A DNA stretch of 64,000 nucleotides from Streptomyces panaciradicis (GCF_023516615.1 NZ_JAMGBF010000022.1:1-64000); one strand, 5' to 3'; shown: positions 27,368 through 37,904, counted from the stretch's first letter. The notes: a model not told the origin generated them from the sequence alone. Numbers and translations are program-made.

Positions 27368-29131
27368 ATGCATCGGTACAGGTCCCACACCTGCGGCGAG
27401 CTCCGCTCCTCTGACGTCGGCACCGACGTCCGGCTGAGTGGCTGGCTGCACAATCGGCGCGACCTGGGCGGCATCCTCTTCATCGATCTGCGCGATCACT
27501 ACGGCATCACGCAGCTCGTCGCCCGTCCCGGCACCCCCGCGTACGAGGCCCTGGACAAGCTCTCCAAGGAGACCGTCGTCCGTGTCGACGGCCGCGTTGT
27601 TTCACGTGGAACCGAGAACGTGAACGCCGAGCTGCCCACCGGCGAGATCGAGATCGAGGTCGGCGAGGTCGAGGTGCTGGGCACCGCCGCCCCGCTGCCC
27701 TTCACGATCAACGCCGAGGACGGGGTCAACGAGGAGCGGCGCCTGGAGTACCGCTTCCTGGACCTGCGCCGCGAGCGCATGCACAAGAACATCATGCTGC
27801 GTACGGCGGTCATCTCGGCGATCCGGCACAAGATGACGGCGCTGGGCTTCAACGAGATGGCGACCCCGATCCTGTCGGCGACCTCCCCCGAGGGCGCCCG
27901 CGACTTCGTGGTCCCCTCCCGCCTGAACCCGGGCAAGTTCTACGCCCTGCCGCAGGCGCCGCAGCAGTTCAAGCAGCTGCTGATGATCTCCGGCTTCGAC
28001 CGCTACTTCCAGATCGCGCCCTGCTTCCGCGACGAGGACGCCCGCGCGGACCGCTCGCCGGGCGAGTTCTACCAGCTCGACGTCGAGATGAGCTTCGTCG
28101 AGCAGGAGGACGTCTTCCGCCCCATCGAGCAGCTGATGACCGAGCTGTTCGAGGAGTTCGGCAACGGCCGTCACGTCACCTCGCCGTTCCCCCGCATCCC
28201 CTTCCGCGAGGCGATGCTGAAGTACGGCTCCGACAAGCCGGACCTGCGCGCCCAGCTGGAGCTCGTCGACATCACCGACATCTTCGAGGGCTCGGAGTTC
28301 AAGGCCTTCGCCGGCAAGCACGTGCGCGCGCTGCCGGTGCCGGACGTCTCCGCGCAGCCCCGCAAGTTCTTCGACCAGCTCGGTGACTTCGCCGTCTCGC
28401 AGGGCGCGAAGGGCCTGGCCTGGGTGCGGGTCGCCGAGGACGGTTCGCTCTCCGGCCCGATCGCGAAGTTCCTCACCGAGGAGAACGTCGCCGAGCTGAC
28501 CAAGCGCCTGTCGCTGGCCGCCGGGCACGCCGTGTTCTTCGGCGCGGGCGAGTTCGACGAGGTCTCCAAGATCATGGGCGCGGTCCGGGTCGAGGCCGCC
28601 AAGCGCGCCGGGCACTTCGAGGAGGGCGTCTTCCGGTTCTGCTGGATCGTCGACTTCCCGATGTACGAGAAGGACGAGGAGACCGGCGCGATCGACTTCT
28701 CGCACAACCCCTTCTCCATGCCGCAGGGCGGCCTGGAGGCCCTGGAGACCCAGGACCCGCTGGACATCCTGGGCTGGCAGTACGACATCGTCTGCAACGG
28801 CGTCGAGCTGTCCTCCGGCGCGATCCGGAACCACGAGCCCGAGATCATGCTGAAGGCCTTCGAGATCGCCGGCTACGACCGCGACACCGTCGAGGAGAAG
28901 TTCGCGGGCATGCTGCGCGCCTTCCGCTTCGGCGCCCCGCCGCACGGCGGCATCGCCCCCGGCGTCGACCGCATCGTCATGCTCCTCGCGGACGAGCCGA
29001 ACATCCGCGAGACCATCGCCTTCCCGCTCAACGGCAACGCCCAGGACCTGATGATGGGCGCGCCGACGGAGCTGGAGGAGGCGCGGCTGAAGGAGCTGCA
29101 CCTGTCGGTGCGCAAGCCGCAGCCGAAGTAA
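27368..29131 (+). CDS. aspS: Aspartyl-tRNA synthetase
   Basis: A 587-residue class IIb synthetase that charges tRNA-Asp. It has an N-terminal OB-fold anticodon domain (1-110; [20 protein letters not shown]), motif 2 ([10 protein letters not shown]), the bacterial GAD insertion (about 290-410) and motif 3 ([14 protein letters not shown]). In the anticodon domain the NRRDLGG stretch has Leu where non-discriminating enzymes such as that of Pseudomonas have His, so it may be Asp-specific; that reading rests on one position recalled from literature. ATG 27368 is in frame, and an AGGA lies about 12 bp upstream. A terminator follows. Confidence 0.95.
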   Translation: MHRYRSHTCGELRSSDVGTDVRLSGWLHNRRDLGGILFIDLRDHYGITQLVARPGTPAYEALDKLSKETVVRVDGRVVSRGTENVNAELPTGEIEIEVGEVEVLGTAAPLPFTINAEDGVNEERRLEYRFLDLRRERMHKNIMLRTAVISAIRHKMTALGFNEMATPILSATSPEGARDFVVPSRLNPGKFYALPQAPQQFKQLLMISGFDRYFQIAPCFRDEDARADRSPGEFYQLDVEMSFVEQEDVFRPIEQLMTELFEEFGNGRHVTSPFPRIPFREAMLKYGSDKPDLRAQLELVDITDIFEGSEFKAFAGKHVRALPVPDVSAQPRKFFDQLGDFAVSQGAKGLAWVRVAEDGSLSGPIAKFLTEENVAELTKRLSLAAGHAVFFGAGEFDEVSKIMGAVRVEAAKRAGHFEEGVFRFCWIVDFPMYEKDEETGAIDFSHNPFSMPQGGLEALETQDPLDILGWQYDIVCNGVELSSGAIRNHEPEIMLKAFEIAGYDRDTVEEKFAGMLRAFRFGAPPHGGIAPGVDRIVMLLADEPNIRETIAFPLNGNAQDLMMGAPTELEEARLKELHLSVRKPQPK

Positions 29132-29146
29132 CCCCGAGCGGCCCCG

Positions 29147-29183
29147 AAGGGCCCGAGGCCGACACCGGTCCCGGGCCCTTTCG
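29147..29183 (+). terminator. Terminator of aspS
   Basis: The arms 29147-29155 and 29172-29180 pair over 9 bp (AAGGGCCCG/CGGGCCCTT) and are followed by TTC. The loop is 16 bases long. Confidence 0.65.
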
Positions 29184-29234
29184 CCTGCCCGCCCCCTTGG
29201 ACGCCGAGGCCGGGGCCTCCTGGGGCGCGGGCAC

Positions 29235-29711
29235 CTAGGTGTCGTAGGAGCCGTCCCAGGGTGGGGAGAAGAACAGGCGGTCCGGGTAGAGCTCGGCCCA
29301 GCTGCCCTCCTCGTCCTCGCCGGTCACCAGGCCGAACACCACGTCGTCGACGGTGACCTGGAACGGTCGTATCGCGATGTCCGTGTAGGAGCGGCGGGGC
29401 AGGCTGCGCAGGAGTTTCGCCAGATGGACGCGGGCGCGCTGGAGGACCGACGCGTCACCGTCCGGATCCTGCAGCTGCTCGGCCCAGGTGCCCGCACACC
29501 AGATCTCCGAGTCGCGGTAGCGGCCCTCGAAGTCGAAGGTGTGCAGGACGGTGTAGAGACGTTTGTGCTCTTCCCAGCCGTGGTCGAGACGGAATCCGGC
29601 GGGGAAGGCGTACGTGAGCGACGCCAGGAACTGCCCCTCGGAGTACCGGCCGATGGACTCGGTCCGGCTCCTGGGCTCGTAGGCGATCGGGACGACTTCG
29701 GGCACTGCCAT
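29235..29711 (-). CDS. Conserved hypothetical protein
   Basis: A 158-residue protein that I do not recognise. It is soluble, beta-rich and has many aromatic residues (GRYSEGQFLASLTYAFP, FDFEGRYRDSEIWCAG, ELYPDRLFFSPPWDG). There is one Cys and no signal peptide or membrane span. The reading frame has normal Streptomyces third-position GC, so it is a real gene. ATG 29711 lacks a ribosome binding site. It lies between the aspS and metG terminators, so it is transcribed separately. Confidence 0.6.
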   Translation of the reverse strand: MAVPEVVPIAYEPRSRTESIGRYSEGQFLASLTYAFPAGFRLDHGWEEHKRLYTVLHTFDFEGRYRDSEIWCAGTWAEQLQDPDGDASVLQRARVHLAKLLRSLPRRSYTDIAIRPFQVTVDDVVFGLVTGEDEEGSWAELYPDRLFFSPPWDGSYDT

Positions 29712-29722
29712 GGCGGAACAAT

Positions 29723-29760
29723 ACGGGGCTCGGAAAGCTGTTCGGCTTTCCGAGCCCCGT
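29723..29760 (-). terminator. Terminator of metG
   Basis: A perfect 16-bp stem (29723-29738 with 29745-29760) with a 6-base loop lies just past the metG stop. It is one of the strongest hairpins in the window and sits immediately upstream of the next gene. Confidence 0.9.
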
Positions 29761-29782
29761 CTCCACGGTTCCTACGCGTGTG

Positions 29783-31501
29783 TCACTGCCCGGGCTCGCC
29801 GCCGAAGCGCTTCTTGTAGGCCTCGAGGTCCTCGTCCGTGAGCTTGGCGAACAGCACCGGCGGGACCGTGAACGGGGTGCCGGCCGGGACGGCGGTGAGG
29901 GCACGGGCCTCGTCCGCGGTGACCCAGGACGCGATGTCGCCGTCGAGGGAGAACGCCTGGCGCATGGCGGCCGACGTCGCCGGGATGAACGGCTCCGAGA
30001 CCACCGCGTACAGGTGGATCAGGTTCATCGCGGTGCGCAGGGTGAGGGCCGCGCCGTCCTTGTCCGTCTTGATCTCCAGCCAGGGGGCCTTCTCCTCCAG
30101 GTAGGAGTTGCCGGCCGACCACAGGGCGCGCAGGGCCGCGGCGGCCTTGCGGAACTGGAGGGACTCCATGTGGGACTCGTACTCGGCGAGGAGCTCCGCG
30201 ATCTGCCCGCCCAGCTTCGTCTCCGCCTCGCCGGGCTCGCCGCCCGCGGGGACCTCGTCGCCGAAACGCTTGCGGGAGAAGGACAGCACGCGGTTGACGA
30301 AGTTGCCGAGGGTGTCGGCCAGGTCCTTGTTGACCGTGGCCGTGAAGTGCTCCCACGTGAAGGACGAGTCGTCGGACTCGGGGGCGTTGGCGATGAGGAA
30401 GTAGCGCCAGTAGTCGGCCGGGAGGATCTCCAGCGCCTGGTCGGTGAAGACACCGCGCTTCTGGCTGGTGGAGAACTTCCCGCCGTAGTACGTCAGCCAG
30501 TTGAAGGCCTTGACGTAGTCGACCTTCTTCCACGGCTCGCGCACGCCCAGCTCGGTGGCCGGGAACATCACGGTGTGGAAGGGGACGTTGTCCTTGGCCA
30601 TGAACTCCGTGTAGCGGACGTCGGTGTCGACGTCGTACCACCACGACTTCCAGTCGCGGTTCGCCGGGTCGAGGTCCGCCCACTCCTTCGTCGCGCCGAT
30701 GTACTCGATCGGGGCGTCGAACCACACGTAGAAGACCTTGCCCTCGGCCGCCAGCTCCGGCCAGGTGTCCGCCGGGACCGGCACGCCCCAGTCCAGGTCG
30801 CGGGTGATCGCGCGGTCGTGCAGGCCCTCGTTCAGCCATTTGCGGGCGATGGAGGAGGCCAGCTGCGGCCAGTCGTCCTCGTGCCGGGCGACCCAGGCCT
30901 CGACCTTGTGCTGCAGCTTGGACTGCAGGAGGAAGAGGTGCTTGGTCTCGCGGACCTCCAGGTCGGTGGAGCCGGAGATCGCCGAGCGCGGGTTGATCAG
31001 GTCGGTCGGGTCCAGGACGCGGGTGCAGTTCTCGCACTGGTCGCCGCGGGCCTTGTCGTAGCCGCAGTGCGGGCAGGTGCCCTCCACGTAGCGGTCCGGC
31101 AGGAAGCGGCCGTCCGTGGGGCTGTAGACCTGGCGGATCGCCCGCTCCTCGATGAAGCCGTTCTCGTGGAGGCGGCGGGCGAAGTGCTGGGTGATCTCGA
31201 CGTTCTGCGCGCTGGAGCTGCGGCCGAAGTAGTCGAAGGCGAGCGCGAAGCCGTCGTAGACCGCCTTCTGCGCGTCGTGCGCCTGCGCGCAGAAGTCCGC
31301 GACGGGCAGGCCCTGCTCCTTGGCCGCCAGCTCGGCGGGGGTGCCGTGCTCGTCCGTCGCGCAGATGTAGAGGACGTCGTGGCCGCGCTGGCGGAGGTAG
31401 CGGGAGTACACGTCCGCCGGGAGCATGGACCCCACCATGTTGCCCAGGTGCTTGATTCCGTTGATGTACGGAAGGGCGCTGGTGATGAGGTGTCGAGCCA
31501 T
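29783..31501 (-). CDS. metG: Methionyl-tRNA synthetase
   Basis: A 572-residue class Ia synthetase that charges initiator and elongator tRNA-Met. The HIGH-type signature is [10 protein letters not shown] at the N-terminus. A zinc knuckle lies near 140-165 ([17 protein letters not shown]), and the KMSKS equivalent is KFSTSQ. The anticodon-binding helical domain covers about 400-560. There is no C-terminal tRNA-binding (EMAP-like) domain, so it is the short form usual in actinomycetes. ATG 31501 is preferred over a longer upstream frame because residues 1-6 (MARHLI) match the family start. Confidence 0.95.
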   Translation of the reverse strand: MARHLITSALPYINGIKHLGNMVGSMLPADVYSRYLRQRGHDVLYICATDEHGTPAELAAKEQGLPVADFCAQAHDAQKAVYDGFALAFDYFGRSSSAQNVEITQHFARRLHENGFIEERAIRQVYSPTDGRFLPDRYVEGTCPHCGYDKARGDQCENCTRVLDPTDLINPRSAISGSTDLEVRETKHLFLLQSKLQHKVEAWVARHEDDWPQLASSIARKWLNEGLHDRAITRDLDWGVPVPADTWPELAAEGKVFYVWFDAPIEYIGATKEWADLDPANRDWKSWWYDVDTDVRYTEFMAKDNVPFHTVMFPATELGVREPWKKVDYVKAFNWLTYYGGKFSTSQKRGVFTDQALEILPADYWRYFLIANAPESDDSSFTWEHFTATVNKDLADTLGNFVNRVLSFSRKRFGDEVPAGGEPGEAETKLGGQIAELLAEYESHMESLQFRKAAAALRALWSAGNSYLEEKAPWLEIKTDKDGAALTLRTAMNLIHLYAVVSEPFIPATSAAMRQAFSLDGDIASWVTADEARALTAVPAGTPFTVPPVLFAKLTDEDLEAYKKRFGGEPGQ

Positions 31502-31570
31502 CGGGGGCTGCTCCCAGGTCGGTTTCGTTGCTGCGATTGCGAACCTTGAAATCGTAGCCGACATGTGTAT

Positions 31571-31610
31571 GCCGCCCGCTCCTCGTTTTACGGGCTGAGA
31601 AGCGGGCGGC
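31571..31610 (-). terminator. Terminator downstream of the VWA gene
   Basis: A 10-bp perfect stem (31571-31580 with 31601-31610) with a 20-base loop that contains TTTT. It lies 37 bp past the VWA stop, between tandem minus-strand genes. Confidence 0.65.
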
Positions 31611-31646
31611 AGGGGTTGGGGGAGGGGTGAGGGTGGGGGGCGGGTG

Positions 31647-33671
31647 CTACGGGCGCCAGTCGATCAGTACGCCGTCGTAGAGCTCGGCGTCCGTGAGCTC
31701 CAGGGGGGTCGGGCCCGCGTGGAAGAAGGCCGTGTTGCCGGTCTTCAGCTTGCGCAGGTAGTCGAAGGCCTTGTTGTCGTGGTCGCCGAACGCGACGAAG
31801 GAGAAGAACACCGAGGGGTGGGACTTCGCGGCGTCGGTGAGGGACTGGGTGGCCGGGGTCTTCGCGTCCGGGGCGCCGTCGGTCTGGAAGACGACCAGGG
31901 CGGGGGTGCCGGGGGTGACGTGCTCGTCGTAGTGGGCGAGGACGGCCTGGACGGCGGCGTGGTAGCTGGTACGGCCCATGCGGCCGAGGCCCGCGTGTGC
32001 CTCGTCGATCGCGTTCTCGGAGGAGGCCGGGGTGAGGTCGACGGTGCCGTCCACTTCCGTGGAGAAGAAGACGACGTGGACGGTGGGGGGCTCGTCGTCC
32101 GTGAGGTGCTTCGCGAGGGCGAGGGTCTGGTCGGCGAGGGCCTGGGCGGAGCCGTCCTTGTAGTACGGGCGCATGCTCGCGGAGCGGTCGAGGACGAGGT
32201 AGAGCTGCGCTCGGGTGCCGGTGAGGTTGGCTTTGGCGAGGGCGGTGGCGGCGGGGGTGGTGGCGGCGGGGGTGGTGTCGGCCTCGGCTTCGCCTTCGGC
32301 GGGCTGGTCGTTCCCACCCGCACCACCCGTGACGGTCTCGTCGTCGGGTGCGGGTGCCTCCTGTGGGGCGTCCTCGCCGTCGGCGGCCGCGGCGACATCC
32401 GTGGCGGCCTCGGCCTCGGGGACGGTCTCCACGACGGGCTCGGGCTCCGGCTCGTCCTTCGCCGCGGGCTCGTTGGCGACGGGGGCCTCCGGCTCAGGCG
32501 CGGTCTCGGCAATGGGCTCAGGCTCGGCCGTCTCCGCGACGGGCTCCGCCTCCGTGACGGGCTCCGGCTCGTCCTTCGCCTCGGGCTCGTTGGCGACGGG
32601 GGCCTCCGGCTCAGGGGCGGTCTCGGCAATGGGCTCAGGCTCGGCCGTCTCCGCGACGGGCTCCGACTCCGTGACGGGCTCCGGCTCGTCCTTCGCCTCG
32701 GGCTCGTCGGCGACGGCAGCCTCCGGCTCGGGCGCGGGCTCGGTCTCCGCCTCAGCAGCGGCCTCGGCAACGGGCTCAGGCTCGGCCGTCTCGGCGACGG
32801 GCTCGGGCTCCGTGACGGGCTCGGGCTCCGGCTCGGCCTTCGCCTCGGGCTCGGTGGCGACGGCGGCCTCCGGCTCGGCGACGGGCTCGGGCTCCGGCTC
32901 GGCCTTCGCCTCGGGCTCGGTGGCGACGGCGGCCTCCGGCTCGGCGACGGGCTCGGGCTCCGGCTCGGCCTTCGCCTCGGGCTCGGTGGCGACGGCGGCC
33001 TCCGGCTCGGCGACGGGCTCGGGCTCCGTGACGGGCTCGGGCTCCGGCTCGGCCTTCGCCTCGGGCTCGTTGGCGACGGCGGCCTCCGGCTCGGCGACGG
33101 GCTCGGGCTCCGGCTCGGGAGCCGTTTCCGCGACGGGCGTGGTCTCCGGCTCGGGAGTGCTCTCCGTGGTCGGGGCGGTCAGCGGCTCGTCCTCGGTGGT
33201 GGTCTCCGTGACCGGTTCCTCCGCCGCCGGCTTGTTCTCGGCCTCGGTCTCGGCCACCGGGGCGGTGGGCTCCTGCTCCTCCACCGCCGGCTCGGGTTCC
33301 GTTTCGGCAACCGGCTCGTCCGTCACCGCGGCTTCCGGGGCGGTGGTCTCCGCCTCCTCGGCCTGCGGCTCGGCGGGCGTCGTCACGGCAGGCTCCGCCG
33401 CCGGCTCGGCCGAGGCCTCCGACGGGCTGCCCTCGGTCTCCGCCTCTGTCGGCTTGGGGACCGAGACGTTGTCGAAGGCGGCCGCGACCAGGTCGTGCTC
33501 GTCGGTGCGCGGAGCTTCCGGGGTCGATTCGGTGCGGGGGGACGGGAGCCGGGGGGACGCCGTCGGCTCGGGAGCCGGCTGCGAAGGGGTCTGGTCGGCA
33601 CCCTCTGCTTCGGCGGCACGCCCCTTGCGTGACCTGCCGAACGCGTTTCGAAGGAGAGTGAGAATGCCCAT
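31647..33671 (-). CDS. VWA-domain protein with long Glu/Pro repeat region
   Basis: A 674-residue protein. Residues 1-20 form a short basic, possibly amphipathic N-terminus ([18 protein letters not shown]). About 400 residues of Glu/Pro/Ala/Val low-complexity repeats follow, and the C-terminal 200 residues form a von Willebrand A domain. The MIDAS motif DRSASM, a later Thr and the DGAPD segment support metal binding. The VWA resembles TerF/TerY-type proteins of tellurite-resistance and stress modules, but no ter genes are nearby. The acidic arm is likely an extended spacer. ATG 33671 has GAAGGG at 8 bp. The repeats are also tandem repeats in the DNA. Confidence 0.75.
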   Translation of the reverse strand: MGILTLLRNAFGRSRKGRAAEAEGADQTPSQPAPEPTASPRLPSPRTESTPEAPRTDEHDLVAAAFDNVSVPKPTEAETEGSPSEASAEPAAEPAVTTPAEPQAEEAETTAPEAAVTDEPVAETEPEPAVEEQEPTAPVAETEAENKPAAEEPVTETTTEDEPLTAPTTESTPEPETTPVAETAPEPEPEPVAEPEAAVANEPEAKAEPEPEPVTEPEPVAEPEAAVATEPEAKAEPEPEPVAEPEAAVATEPEAKAEPEPEPVAEPEAAVATEPEAKAEPEPEPVTEPEPVAETAEPEPVAEAAAEAETEPAPEPEAAVADEPEAKDEPEPVTESEPVAETAEPEPIAETAPEPEAPVANEPEAKDEPEPVTEAEPVAETAEPEPIAETAPEPEAPVANEPAAKDEPEPEPVVETVPEAEAATDVAAAADGEDAPQEAPAPDDETVTGGAGGNDQPAEGEAEADTTPAATTPAATALAKANLTGTRAQLYLVLDRSASMRPYYKDGSAQALADQTLALAKHLTDDEPPTVHVVFFSTEVDGTVDLTPASSENAIDEAHAGLGRMGRTSYHAAVQAVLAHYDEHVTPGTPALVVFQTDGAPDAKTPATQSLTDAAKSHPSVFFSFVAFGDHDNKAFDYLRKLKTGNTAFFHAGPTPLELTDAELYDGVLIDWRP
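32466..33063. repeat. In-frame tandem repeats of 117 bp and 66 bp
   Basis: Two nearly identical 117-bp units begin at 32466 and 32583 (39 codons each). Three 66-bp units begin at 32866, 32932 and 32998, the last diverging after about 29 bp. All are multiples of three and encode Glu-Pro-rich arms of the VWA protein, so changes in copy number would keep the frame. Confidence 0.85.
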
Positions 33672-33812
33672 GCGCGCAACCCTTCGCGTGAGTTGAAACC
33701 GTCAATCACTGGCCAGGACGGACACGTAAGGTTAGCGGCCCCGCATGGCGATCTTGGGCAGGGGCACTAGACGGGGCATCCGTCTTTGTCAACGGCCCCA
33801 CGGTTCCCGGGG

Positions 33813-33834
33813 GTTCACTCCCCATTCACCCGGT
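33813..33834 (+). promoter_or_regulatory. PHO box (PhoP binding site) upstream of phoX
   Basis: Two adjacent 11-bp direct repeats, GTTCACTCCCC and ATTCACCCGGT, match the GTTCACC direct-repeat unit of the Streptomyces PHO box. It lies 70 bp before the phoX start, with a TATACC hexamer (33854-33859) about 19 bp downstream. PhoP activation in phosphate starvation is the expected outcome. Confidence 0.8.
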
Positions 33835-33903
33835 CGCAGTGTCCCCGCGCGGGTATACCCCTACCGTCACGATCACACCAAGGGGTCGTAAGGGGAGAGC
33901 AAA

Positions 33904-35958
33904 GTGCGCAAGCTGCTGCCGATCATCTCGCATCCGGGCGGGCGGTCCGCCCTGACGTGCCGGTTCCGGTGCGGTGACGCCTGTTTCCACGAGGTGCCGA
34001 ACACCAGCGCCAACCCGTACGTGGGCGACGTCATCGCCGACGCCATCGGCCGCCGCTCGCTGATGCGGGCCGCCGCCGTGGTGACCGTCGCGGCCGCGGC
34101 CGGTACGGCCGGTCTGGCGGGGGCCGAGCCGGCCGCCGCGGGCGCGCGGTCGTACGGGAAGCCGAAACCGGGCGGTGCGGGCGCCCGCGGGCTGCGGTTC
34201 GGCGCCGTCGCCCCCAACACGGTCGACGCCGTCGTCGTGCCCGACGGCTACGCCCAGAACGTCGTCATCCGCTGGGGCGAGCCCATCCTGCGCGGCGCCC
34301 CCGCCTTCGACCCGGAGCACCAGACGGCCGCCGCGCAGGCCGGGCAGTTCGGGTACAACAACGACTTCCTCGCCCTGCTGCCCCTTCCGGGCGAGCGGGG
34401 GCGGCAGTTGCTCGTCGCCAACCACGAGTACACGGACGAGATCCTGATGTTCCGCGGCTACGACGCCGCTCGTCCGACGCGGGAGCAGGTCGAGGTCGCC
34501 TGGGCCGCGCACGGTCTGTCCGCCGTCGTGGTGGAGGAGGACCGCAGGACCGGGCGGCTGACCGCCGTGGCCCGGCACCACCTCAACCGGCGCGTCACCG
34601 CCACCACCGCGTTCCGGCTCACCGGGCCCGCCGCCGGCAGCCCGCTGCTCAGGACGTCCGCCGACCCGACCGGCACGAAGGTTCTCGGCACCCTCAACAA
34701 CTGCTCCGGCGGGACCACTCCCTGGGGGACCACCCTGCACGGGGAGGAGAACTTCAACCAGTACTTCGCGAACGGATCGCGGGCCACGGACAAGCGCTAC
34801 GGCGTCGGGACGGGGGCGACCGAGCGCAAGTGGGAGCGCTTCGACCAGCGGTTCGACCTCGCCCAGGAGCCCAACGAGGTGCACCGCTTCGGGTACGTCG
34901 TCGAGTTCGACCCCTACGATCCGGCCTCCACGCCCCGCAAGCACACCGCGCTCGGCCGGTTCAAGCACGAGGCGGCGACCGTGCGGCTCACCGCCGACGG
35001 GCGGCCCGTCGTGTACTCCGGCGACGACGAGCGGTTCGACTACTTCTACAAGTTCGTCGGCAGCAAGCGCATGCGGCACGGGACGGGCCGGGCCGTGCGC
35101 GAGCACAACCTGTCCCTGCTCGACGAGGGCACGCTGTACGTCGCCCGGCTCACCGGTGACTCCCCCGCGGTCGAGATCGACGGCAGCGGCAAGCCGCCCG
35201 CCGACGGCGAGTTCGACGGCAGCGGCCGGTGGATCCCGCTCGCCACCGCCACCGCGGACGGCGCCGTCTCGCACGTCGAGGGGATGTCGGCCGAGGAGGT
35301 GTTCGTCTTCACCCGGCTCGCGGGGGACAGGGTCGGCGCCACCAAGATGGACCGGCCCGAGGACATCCAGCCCTCCCCGCACACCGGCAGGGTGTACGTC
35401 GCCCTCACCAACAACTCCAACCGCGGTGTCGGCGCGAACGCCAAGGCCGACGAGGCCAACCCGCGCAACGCCAACAAGCACGGGCACGTGTTGGAGCTGA
35501 CTGAGCGTCACAACAGGCCGGAAAGTGTCGAGTTCGCCTGGTCTCTCTTCCTCGTCGCCGGTGATCCCGACGACCCGGCCACCTACTTCGCCGGGTTCCC
35601 GAAGGACGCCGTCAGTCCGATCTCCTGCCCGGACAACGTCGCCTTCGATCCGCACGGCAACCTGTGGATCTCCACCGACGGCAACCAACTCGGCTCGCAC
35701 GACGGCCTGTTCGGCGTCGCCACGCGCGGCGAGCGGCGGGGTGAGCTGAAGCAGTTCCTCACCGTGCCGACCGGTGCGGAGACCTGCGGGCCGGTGATCC
35801 AGGAGCGGCGCGTGCTCGTCGCCGTGCAGCACCCGGGCGAGGTCGACGGGGCGTCCGTGGAGAAGCCCGCGAGCACCTGGCCCGACGGGCCCGGCCGGAT
35901 CACCCGCCCGGCCGTGGTCGCCGTATGGCGCCGGGACGGCCGCGACATCGGCGTCTGA
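33904..35958 (+). CDS. phoX: PhoX-type alkaline phosphatase (DUF839), Tat-exported
   Basis: A 684-residue secreted phosphatase. The N-terminus carries a twin-arginine signal (GRRSLMRAAAVVT, then an Ala-rich core ending AEPAAAGA) after an unusually long 48-residue n-region. The rest matches PhoX/DUF839: LVANHEYTDE, LNNCSGGTTPWGT, EENFNQYF, KHTALGRFKHEAATV and PDNVAFDPHGNLWIS. PhoX releases phosphate from esters using Ca and Fe bound in the folded protein, which explains Tat export. GTG 33904 has GGGGAG at 6 bp. The PHO box upstream supports control by PhoP under phosphate limitation. Confidence 0.88.
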   Translation: MRKLLPIISHPGGRSALTCRFRCGDACFHEVPNTSANPYVGDVIADAIGRRSLMRAAAVVTVAAAAGTAGLAGAEPAAAGARSYGKPKPGGAGARGLRFGAVAPNTVDAVVVPDGYAQNVVIRWGEPILRGAPAFDPEHQTAAAQAGQFGYNNDFLALLPLPGERGRQLLVANHEYTDEILMFRGYDAARPTREQVEVAWAAHGLSAVVVEEDRRTGRLTAVARHHLNRRVTATTAFRLTGPAAGSPLLRTSADPTGTKVLGTLNNCSGGTTPWGTTLHGEENFNQYFANGSRATDKRYGVGTGATERKWERFDQRFDLAQEPNEVHRFGYVVEFDPYDPASTPRKHTALGRFKHEAATVRLTADGRPVVYSGDDERFDYFYKFVGSKRMRHGTGRAVREHNLSLLDEGTLYVARLTGDSPAVEIDGSGKPPADGEFDGSGRWIPLATATADGAVSHVEGMSAEEVFVFTRLAGDRVGATKMDRPEDIQPSPHTGRVYVALTNNSNRGVGANAKADEANPRNANKHGHVLELTERHNRPESVEFAWSLFLVAGDPDDPATYFAGFPKDAVSPISCPDNVAFDPHGNLWISTDGNQLGSHDGLFGVATRGERRGELKQFLTVPTGAETCGPVIQERRVLVAVQHPGEVDGASVEKPASTWPDGPGRITRPAVVAVWRRDGRDIGV

Positions 35959-36010
35959 GACGCCTCGGCGTCCGGGGCGCCCGAGCGTTCCGCGGGTGGC
36001 CGGAAGTCGT

Positions 36011-36970
36011 CTACGGCAGGGCGGGAACCGGGGTGCGGTGGTGCGGTGTGCTCCCCGCACCCTCCAGTTCCAGCCAGGCCCGGTACGCCGGCGCCTGCCG
36101 CGCCGCCTCCCGGTACGCCTCCTCCAGCGCGGGCAGGGCGCCGTCGAGGTCCGTCTCCGTGCGGGCCGCGAGGAGCAGCCGTACGCCGAGGGGGTCGCCG
36201 TGCAGGCGGCGCACCGCCATGTCCGGGCGGGAGAGCGCGGTCGGCTGGCAGACGGTGACGACCTCGCCGGTCGCCACCAGGGCGGCCGCCGTGTGGTAGT
36301 CGCCGTGCAGGACGTGCGGGCTGATGCCGGCCGCGCGGAACATGCGCTGCACGGCCTCCCACTCGCCGTCCACCGTGGGGTCGATCATCCAGCGGTCGTG
36401 GGCGAGTTCGCCGACGTGGACGGCCGGGCGGGCGGCGGCCGGGTGGTCGACGGGCAGCAGGACGAACTGCGGTTCGCGGTCCACGAGGACGCGTACGCGC
36501 AGGCCGTCGGGGACCCGCAGCGGGCTGCCCTCGACCTCGTGCACGAAGGCGACGTCGAGCTGTCCGTCGGCGACCATGCGCAGCAGGGCGTTCGGCGAGA
36601 CGTTCATGTGCAGGGTCGGCTCCTGCCCGCGGGCGCGCAGCCGGCGCAGCCAGCCCGCCAGGGCCTTGCTGGCGGTGGAGCCGACGCGGAACTCCTGGCC
36701 GCCGGCGGCCGCCGCCCTGGCCTCGGTGACCAGGGAGCGCATCTCGGCCACCAGCGGGCGGGCGCGGCTGAGCACCAGGCTGCCCAGCGGGGTGGGCCGG
36801 CATCCGGTGCGGGCGCGGACGAACAGGGCGCCGCCCAGCTCCTGTTCGATGCGGCGCAGTTGGGTGCTCAACGACGGCTGGGCAACGCCCAGTTGGCGCG
36901 CGGCGCGGTGCAGGCTGCCGGTGTCGGCTATGGCGCACAGCGCGCGGAGGTGTCTCACCTCAAGCTCCAT
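36011..36970 (-). CDS. snpR: LysR-type regulator of the snapalysin gene
   Basis: A 319-residue LysR-type protein. The HTH is at about 1-60 ([20 protein letters not shown], then [23 protein letters not shown]) and the effector-binding domain at about 90-300. It is divergent from snapalysin. Small neutral protease genes of Streptomyces (snpA, mprA) are classically activated by a divergent LysR gene (snpR, mprR), so the assignment rests on both family and context. ATG 36970 begins directly at the HTH; its ribosome binding site is weak. A GAT-N11-ATC motif in the shared promoter fits a LysR box. The inducer is unknown. Confidence 0.85.
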   Translation of the reverse strand: MELEVRHLRALCAIADTGSLHRAARQLGVAQPSLSTQLRRIEQELGGALFVRARTGCRPTPLGSLVLSRARPLVAEMRSLVTEARAAAAGGQEFRVGSTASKALAGWLRRLRARGQEPTLHMNVSPNALLRMVADGQLDVAFVHEVEGSPLRVPDGLRVRVLVDREPQFVLLPVDHPAAARPAVHVGELAHDRWMIDPTVDGEWEAVQRMFRAAGISPHVLHGDYHTAAALVATGEVVTVCQPTALSRPDMAVRRLHGDPLGVRLLLAARTETDLDGALPALEEAYREAARQAPAYRAWLELEGAGSTPHHRTPVPALP

Positions 36971-37055
36971 GCCGTCGGAGCGTAAAGCGGAATCAAAGGT
37001 TTCACCAGACGCACAAATCCCGCCGTGCACAGGTGAATCGGGCCCGGACCGGGGC

Positions 37056-37078
37056 GGTGATACGGCCGTGCTATCGCC
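37056..37078. promoter_or_regulatory. LysR-type box between snpR and snpA
   Basis: The inverted repeat GGTGAT-N11-ATCGCC contains the T-N11-A core of LysR boxes (T 37061, A 37073). It lies about 75 bp before the snpA start and about 86 bp before the snpR start. Confidence 0.6.
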
Positions 37079-37152
37079 GGTTGCCATCATCACAGCCGCC
37101 CCACAGGCGCCGACACTCACATCGAGACTCACCCCCCACCAAGGAGTCCTCG

Positions 37153-37809
37153 ATGACTTTGTCATTCTCCCGTACGGCGGCCGCGGCCGCTCTCGGCCTC
37201 GCGGTCCTCGGCCTCGGCACGGCGGTCCCGGCCTCCGCCGCACCGGCCCCCGCCCCGTACTCCGGCTACACCGGTTCCCCCGCCGAGGCGAAGGCGAACC
37301 GGGCCTTCTTCGACGCCGTGCTGAAGTCGGTCGCCGAGAAGCGCGCCGCCCACCCGGACAGCGCCGCCGCCGTCACCGTCGTCTACGACGCCTCCCGCGC
37401 GCCGTCGTTCAGCGCGCAGATATCCCGCAGCGCCCAGATCTGGAACAGCGCGGTGTCGAACGTGAAGCTGCAGTCGGGCTCGTCCTCGAACGCCGACTTC
37501 AGCTACCGCGAGGGCAACGACTCCAGAGGCTCGTACGCCTCCACCGACGGGCACGGCAGCGGCTACGTCTTCCTCGACTACGCGCAGAACCGGCAGTACG
37601 ACTCCACGCGCGTGACCGCCCACGAGACCGGCCATGTGCTGGGGCTGCCGGACCACTACTCGGGCCCGTGCAGCGAGCTGATGTCGGGCGGCGGCCCGGG
37701 GACGTCGTGCACCAACGCCCAGCCGAACGCCAACGAGCGGGCCCGTGTGAACCAGTTGTGGGCGAACGGCCTCGCCGCCGCCCTGGACAAGGCCCTGAGC
37801 AAGGGCTGA
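37153..37809 (+). CDS. snpA: Snapalysin, secreted small zinc metalloprotease (M7)
   Basis: A 218-residue preproprotease. A signal peptide (about 1-29, ending PASA) precedes a pro-segment of about 45 residues and the catalytic domain. The site [17 protein letters not shown] shows HExxHxxGxxD, with two His and one Asp ligand as in snapalysin, plus the Met-turn SELMSGG. The Cys pair in the C-terminal part would form a disulphide. It digests proteins such as casein outside the cell. ATG 37153 has AAGGAG at 6 bp. Activation by the divergent LysR protein is expected. Confidence 0.92.
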   Translation: MTLSFSRTAAAAALGLAVLGLGTAVPASAAPAPAPYSGYTGSPAEAKANRAFFDAVLKSVAEKRAAHPDSAAAVTVVYDASRAPSFSAQISRSAQIWNSAVSNVKLQSGSSSNADFSYREGNDSRGSYASTDGHGSGYVFLDYAQNRQYDSTRVTAHETGHVLGLPDHYSGPCSELMSGGGPGTSCTNAQPNANERARVNQLWANGLAAALDKALSKG

Positions 37810-37841
37810 CCTCCGCCGAGACCTGACCCCACCCCCCACAC

Positions 37842-37879
37842 GGTGCGGGCCGCCTCTCCTGCACGAGGCGGCCCGCACC
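37842..37879. terminator. Bidirectional terminator after snpA
   Basis: A perfect 15-bp stem (37842-37856 with 37865-37879) with an 8-base loop lies between the convergent snpA and EEP genes. Confidence 0.85.
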
Positions 37880-37904
37880 CGTCTGTGCCGCCCCCGGGCC
37901 CGCC

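Noticed and set aside
32466..33063. CRISPR-like regular repeats
   Set aside because: The units are contiguous and in frame with no spacers, and they encode a protein arm. No cas genes are near.
31644..33632. Long plus-strand frame antisense to the VWA gene, rich in Gly-Leu-Arg repeats
   Set aside because: It is the mirror of the Glu-Pro repeat DNA. The minus frame has a ribosome binding site and a VWA domain with a MIDAS; the plus frame has no family features.
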